Below, in pieces: positions 60,350 to 64,000 of a DNA stretch of 64,000 nucleotides. This stretch comes from Plotosus lineatus (taxonomy: Eukaryota > Chordata > Actinopteri > Siluriformes > Plotosidae). The notes under the pieces are model-generated. The model was not told the origin of the DNA and made no database searches. It saw nothing but the letters and a program-made list of their open reading frames with translations. Both the position numbers and the translations under genes were made by a program. The stretch spans positions 35,593,501-35,657,500 of the forward strand of contig CM045733.1 in NCBI GenBank assembly GCA_024760905.1. Direction: 5' to 3'. How positions within the stretch are numbered: the first letter of the stretch is position 1; each line of letters starts with the position of its first letter.

Positions 60350-60825
60350 CGTATTTTCTGAAATATAAGGTGCACTTAAAATCCTTCAGTTTTCTCAAAA
60401 ATTCGCGGTGCACTTTATAATCTGGTGCGCCTTATGTATTGACAAAACCACACTGCTTGATGGCTTGTCGGAGCATTACAGCTAACGTAGTCAGGTCACT
60501 CGCTGAGTAATATGTGAGTGACTGAGAGAAGTTTACATCAAGAGACCGGAAGGCTGTTTCCAAAATTCTCCGTCCCTATTGATCTGCGACTCCATGCGCA
60601 CCCATCTCACTGATACCGTAAAAACCCAAGTGAAGCAAACTAATTCGGAGCTTACCCTCATTCCTGGTGGATTATCCAATCGCTAGATATTGGTGTCAGC
60701 GGGTGTTTCACTTAATGCGCCTTATAATCCAGTGCGCCTTATGTATGAAAATGGGCCGTTCAATTGTCATTTCGTTGCTGTTGCGCCTTATCATCTGGTG
60801 CATGTTATATTACGCGGAATACTGT
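60350..60825. mobile_element. Pogo-like short inverted-repeat transposon
   Basis: Left CGTATTTTCTGAAATATAAGG and right TATTACGCGGAATACTG are inverted. Repeated words GTGCGCCTTATGTAT and GCCTTATAATC occur on both sides. The ends resemble those of the 15082-17343 element. No transposase. Confidence 0.65.
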
Positions 60826-60951
60826 ACATATTTAAGTTAGAATTTTGTACACACACAATGGCTGACAGATGAGCAGAAATTAACTTGGTGTCGGATAGTC
60901 TTAACAATTCATTTTCAAGTGGACTTTTCCAGAAAAGCCGTCGTGGTCCAT

Positions 60952-61178
60952 TGGGGCAGTGGTGTCCCAGTGATAAGGTGCTGGATTACCGATCATAAGC
61001 TTGGGGATTCAAGCCCGACTGTCAACGGTTTTCACCGCGCCCCAGCCTGCAGCTAACTGGGTTATCAAAGACTGACCATGTCGCTCACTGTTTGTGGTGA
61101 GTGGCTGTAAAAGAACCGTGTTTCTGCCCTGCAATGGCCTAGTGAGCTGTCCAGGGTGTACTCTGCCCTTGCATGAAT
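60952..61178 (+). mobile_element. H-g SINE with body deletion and truncated tail
   Basis: Head GTGGTGTCCCAGTGATAAGG with box B-like GGGGATTCAAGCCCG, a body lacking the CATTGCTGACTTTCG part, the junction CGTGTTTCTGCCCTGCAATG, and then a tail that stops after GTGTACTCTGCCCTTGCATG. Confidence 0.8.
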
Positions 61179-61179
61179 G

Positions 61180-61957
61180 ATTGTAATGAGGTCATGCATT
61201 CAATCAGTATTACTCAAATAAGAAGTTCGCTATTATATCGAGGAGCAATTACTCAAGTATTTTACACCTCTGCATATATGCACACCCACACAAACTTCTC
61301 ATTCTCATTTTTAGCACCACAAAAGAAGGAAAACATAATCAAACTTTCTGTAGGTGTGTATGTTTAAACTCACACACAGCCCACTGTGTATGTTCCACCA
61401 ATTTTATTCATCAGTATATCAACCACCTATCAGAAAATTTTCAGATTTCTCTGTCAAAAACTGTGGTGAGAAGGTGGCTAACAACCAGACAAACAAACAA
61501 AGGAACACACATTGATGAAAACAGTCTGTTTATCTCTTATTTATTAATGATTAAATCATATCTTATAGTCATAAACACAAAAAAGTGTTACCTACATTTT
61601 TGTAAAACACTATTAGACCAATAACAAAAGTTCTGAGGTGCCATCAACATTTCATTTTCTACTTAAATTTATTTATTTATTTATTTTTAATCGTTATGTA
61701 TTTAAAATAGTACAAGAAAGAATGGTGTCTTGCCTTTCTCTGAGCAAGACCACTAAGTGGAATGGATAGTAAGATATCCAGTGACTCAGTGATGATAAGA
61801 TGGGGCAAGCAGTTAAAGGAAAATATTTTACATCACTTTTTTTTTTTTTGCCTTAATGAACGGCTTCTTTCCGTTCAGCTTCTGAGTCAATCACCTTCAT
61901 AGTGTTGCATAATCACACTTCACACACTGCAGAATCATGGTGATCTATCAGAGGGGC

Positions 61958-61964
<7 letters not shown>
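61180..61964 (+). other. Stretch without recognised feature
   Basis: AT-rich. The segment at 61425-61470 (ATCAGAAAATTTTCAGATTTCTC...) resembles 63785-63835, a possible small dispersed repeat. Confidence 0.4.
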
Positions 61965-61991
<27 letters not shown>

Positions 61992-62098
61992 CACAACAGA
62001 TAAAGAAAAAAGAAGAGAGAGAGAGAGAGACAGAGCACAACAGATAAAGAAAAAAAGGAGAGAGAGAGTACAACAGATAAAGAAAAAAAGAAGAGAGC

Positions 62099-62136
<38 letters not shown>

Positions 62137-62145
62137 GAGAGAGAG
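61965..62145. repeat. GA-rich minisatellite, three imperfect units plus (GA)n
   Basis: The unit (GA)nGCACAACAGATAAAGAAAAAA occurs three times (about 61990, 62032 and 62069), separated by GA runs, and ends in a long GA tract. Confidence 0.92.
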
Positions 62146-62149
62146 GTCA

Positions 62150-62850
62150 GTATCTGGTAATTTGTTACAACATGCTTTGGGAACCTGAATAAACATGAGC
62201 CACATATTTTAGTTTTGTGTAAAGTGAAGCTTTGTCCTCATCCTCTAGTTTAGGAATTATAGCCAAGTCCAAACTATGATAGTTTACCCATGTTCATTTA
62301 TTTTTGATTTCCTATGTCATGTCTATGTATACATCACTGTTATAATACATCTCCCAGAATGCAATATGGTCTACAAACATGGCCACCCAGACATCGCACT
62401 GTCCCGCTCCCAGTAGGCATATTTATTGTTACCTAGTTGTGACATGTTTGCCTTAAATTCATGAGAAATTGGGACCGTCCCACTCTTATGTTTCCACATG
62501 CCTGTGGGCTCCCTAGACTTGCTGGGCTCTTTTTTTTTCAATCCTCTAAGTAGTTTGGTCATAAAGAAGGTGCAAATTATAAAATAAATTTCCCGAACAT
62601 GCAATATGACAAAATGTTTTGGTGTCTTCAAATTAACGTGACTTTAAAGTGCTGTCCCATTCCTCTTTATTTTGAGTACTTGTAATTGATGTTAATTTGC
62701 TCTCGCATGTATTCGAATTCAATTTCAAGCATTTAAAAAAAACAAAACTTTTTTTAATAAAAGAAAGAATAGCTGTTCTTATATAAGCGGCTGGATATTT
62801 AAAATTTCCTGTGAGGATAACATTACTTATTAAAGTACTTATCTCTTTAC
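62150..62850 (+). other. Stretch without recognised feature
   Basis: An 86-codon minus-strand frame at 62371-62631 has no family motif. No repeat was named. Confidence 0.35.
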
Positions 62851-62852
62851 AG

Positions 62853-63351
62853 CGGCTTAGTGGTTAAGGCTATTGGTTAGTGATCCGATGGTCAGCAGTT
62901 TAGTCCCCACTATCAGCACTGTTGGGCCCTTGAGCAAGACCCTTAACTCTAAGTTTCTCAATTGTATAAAAATAATAATTGTAAGTCACTCTGGATAAGG
63001 TAAATAAGTCTGTTGGGTTTTTATGCCCGAGCCTCGTGGCTCATTAGGCCGGTGCTTAACCCCAGTTTCCATAGCGTGAAGCGACCAGGAGTTTAACTCC
63101 CCCTGGATGGGACGCTAGTCCATCACAGGTTACCTTCCCAGTATATTTTTACTGGTACCCATTTATACTGCTGGGTGAACAGCAGCACACTTGTGGTTGA
63201 GACCTTGCCCAGGGGTCTTAGCACAGTGAGGGTCTCAGTGGGATTCGAACTCACAACCTCCCGATCATGAGCGCAGCACCCTAACCACTATGCCACCGGC
63301 CCCACACTCTGGATAAGAGTGTCTGCCAAATGCTGTAAATGCTATCTATTT
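62853..63351 (+). mobile_element. D-SINE split by an E-SINE
   Basis: Left part: GCGGCTTAGTGGTTAAGGCT, CACTGTTGGGCCCTTGAGCA. Right part: CACTCTGGATAAGAGTGTCT, GCCAAATGCTGTAAATGC. The 13-mer CACTCTGGATAAG is duplicated at 62987-62999 and 63305-63317 around the E-SINE. Confidence 0.9.
63000..63304 (-). mobile_element. E-SINE, inserted in a D-SINE
   Basis: Minus-strand tRNA-like head (GGGGCCGGTGGCATAGTGGT, box B-like GAGTTCGAATCCC). The body is about 90% like the copy at 1779-2069. The 3' end carries GTTTTTATGCCCGAGCC (inverse) and TTATTTACC. The target duplication is 13 bp. Confidence 0.9.
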
Positions 63352-64000
63352 TGCATTACTTTTCACATGAGTGTGTGCATATGTTATATGCCTTTCTCAT
63401 TACAACCAACAAACTGTGTCTGTCCGTTCAGTAAATTGCCCTCAACTGAATATCATGTGTTTGATTGTGAGTCTGTTCTAAATAAAGTGGCTTTTGCTAT
63501 ATTAAGAACTTGATTTGTCACTTACTCTTTTGCCCTGATCAGTAAATCTGATGATTGGTTTGGGATTAAAGTTTCTGATACTGAAAGTACATAGCAAATT
63601 TTGTTTGAGTCAAACCTTTTGTTCACAAAAGTGGTTTTTTTTTTCTTAATTATTTTTTTTTCTTAATTATTATTCAAATTTTTTGTTTTAGTCATTATAA
63701 GAAATAATATTTTGTGATGCCATCCATGTTTGGATTATTTCTAAAATTTTAATGAGAACACTCCTGAGTGATCATCTACCGGGCAGAAAATTTTCATATT
63801 GCTCTGTCAAAAATTGTGGATAGAAAGTTGCTAATAAATATACAAACAAACCATTGCTGATGAATACTTATGGAAGTAAAATGGCTTTTGGCTTACGCTA
63901 ACCAACTATCTGTTCATCTCTGTTCGTTAATGATTGAAACATACCTGATGGTCATTTAAGCGACTAAGCATTATTATTATTAAATATTGCATATTTAAAT
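63352..64000 (+). other. Right edge, AT-rich, no recognised feature
   Basis: No exon with PTPRR similarity. Long T-rich and A-rich tracts lie at 63635-63690. Confidence 0.4.

Overview
The window is vertebrate nuclear DNA from a ray-finned, teleost-type fish. The evidence is spliced coding exons with GT-AG borders, very dense CA/GT, CT/GA and TA microsatellites, Tc1-like transposons, RTE-like LINEs and several tRNA-derived SINE families of teleost type. I cannot name the species. There is no operon-like layout, CRISPR array or bacterial gene.

One host gene is recognisable. Four consecutive plus-strand internal exons (38550-38663, 40928-41077, 43649-43759, 57912-58270) encode the membrane-proximal ectodomain, the transmembrane helix and the juxtamembrane segment of receptor-type protein tyrosine phosphatase R (ptprr). 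The last exon stops inside the kinase-interaction motif. The phosphatase domain and the N-terminal exons are not seen and should lie outside the window. If so, almost the whole window is ptprr intron: about 38.5 kb upstream, introns of 2.26, 2.57 and 14.15 kb between the exons, and at least 5.7 kb downstream.

The introns are a graveyard of mobile DNA. An RTE-like LINE has one near-complete copy (5347-8438, with 13-bp target-site duplications) and four partial copies (749-1435, 9222-9713, 10465-11567, 59458-59951). Three other non-LTR elements are degenerate (11570-13797, 46975-49420, 54955-56903). Tc1-like elements lie at 18594-20015, 35711-37254 and 52690-54194. A rearranged pogo/Tigger-like element (15082-17343) contains a second, GGAAY-rich element (15541-16618). 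Many short inverted-repeat transposons with TA target duplications are scattered throughout.

SINE naming used below. 'H-SINE' means elements sharing one tRNA-like head and central body. H-r carries the RTE LINE tail, H-g carries a tail ending in AAAATGAATGAATG, and H-k carries a third tail ending in AAGTGAAGTGAAGTG. 'G-SINE' is a different head with the same tail as H-g. 'D-SINE' ends in GGATAAGNGTGTCTGCCAAATG. 'E-SINE' is a further tRNA-headed family.

The most notable observation is that H-r SINEs contain both a piece of the 5' region and the 3' end of the RTE LINE that sits in the same window. The same H head is joined at one recurring point to three different tails. This modular architecture resembles the known ruminant BovB/Bov-tA relationship. 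Other points worth a look are complementary GT/AC repeats around the in-frame transmembrane exon of ptprr, nested insertions with clear target duplications, and a transposon family whose copies all carry a microsatellite inside.
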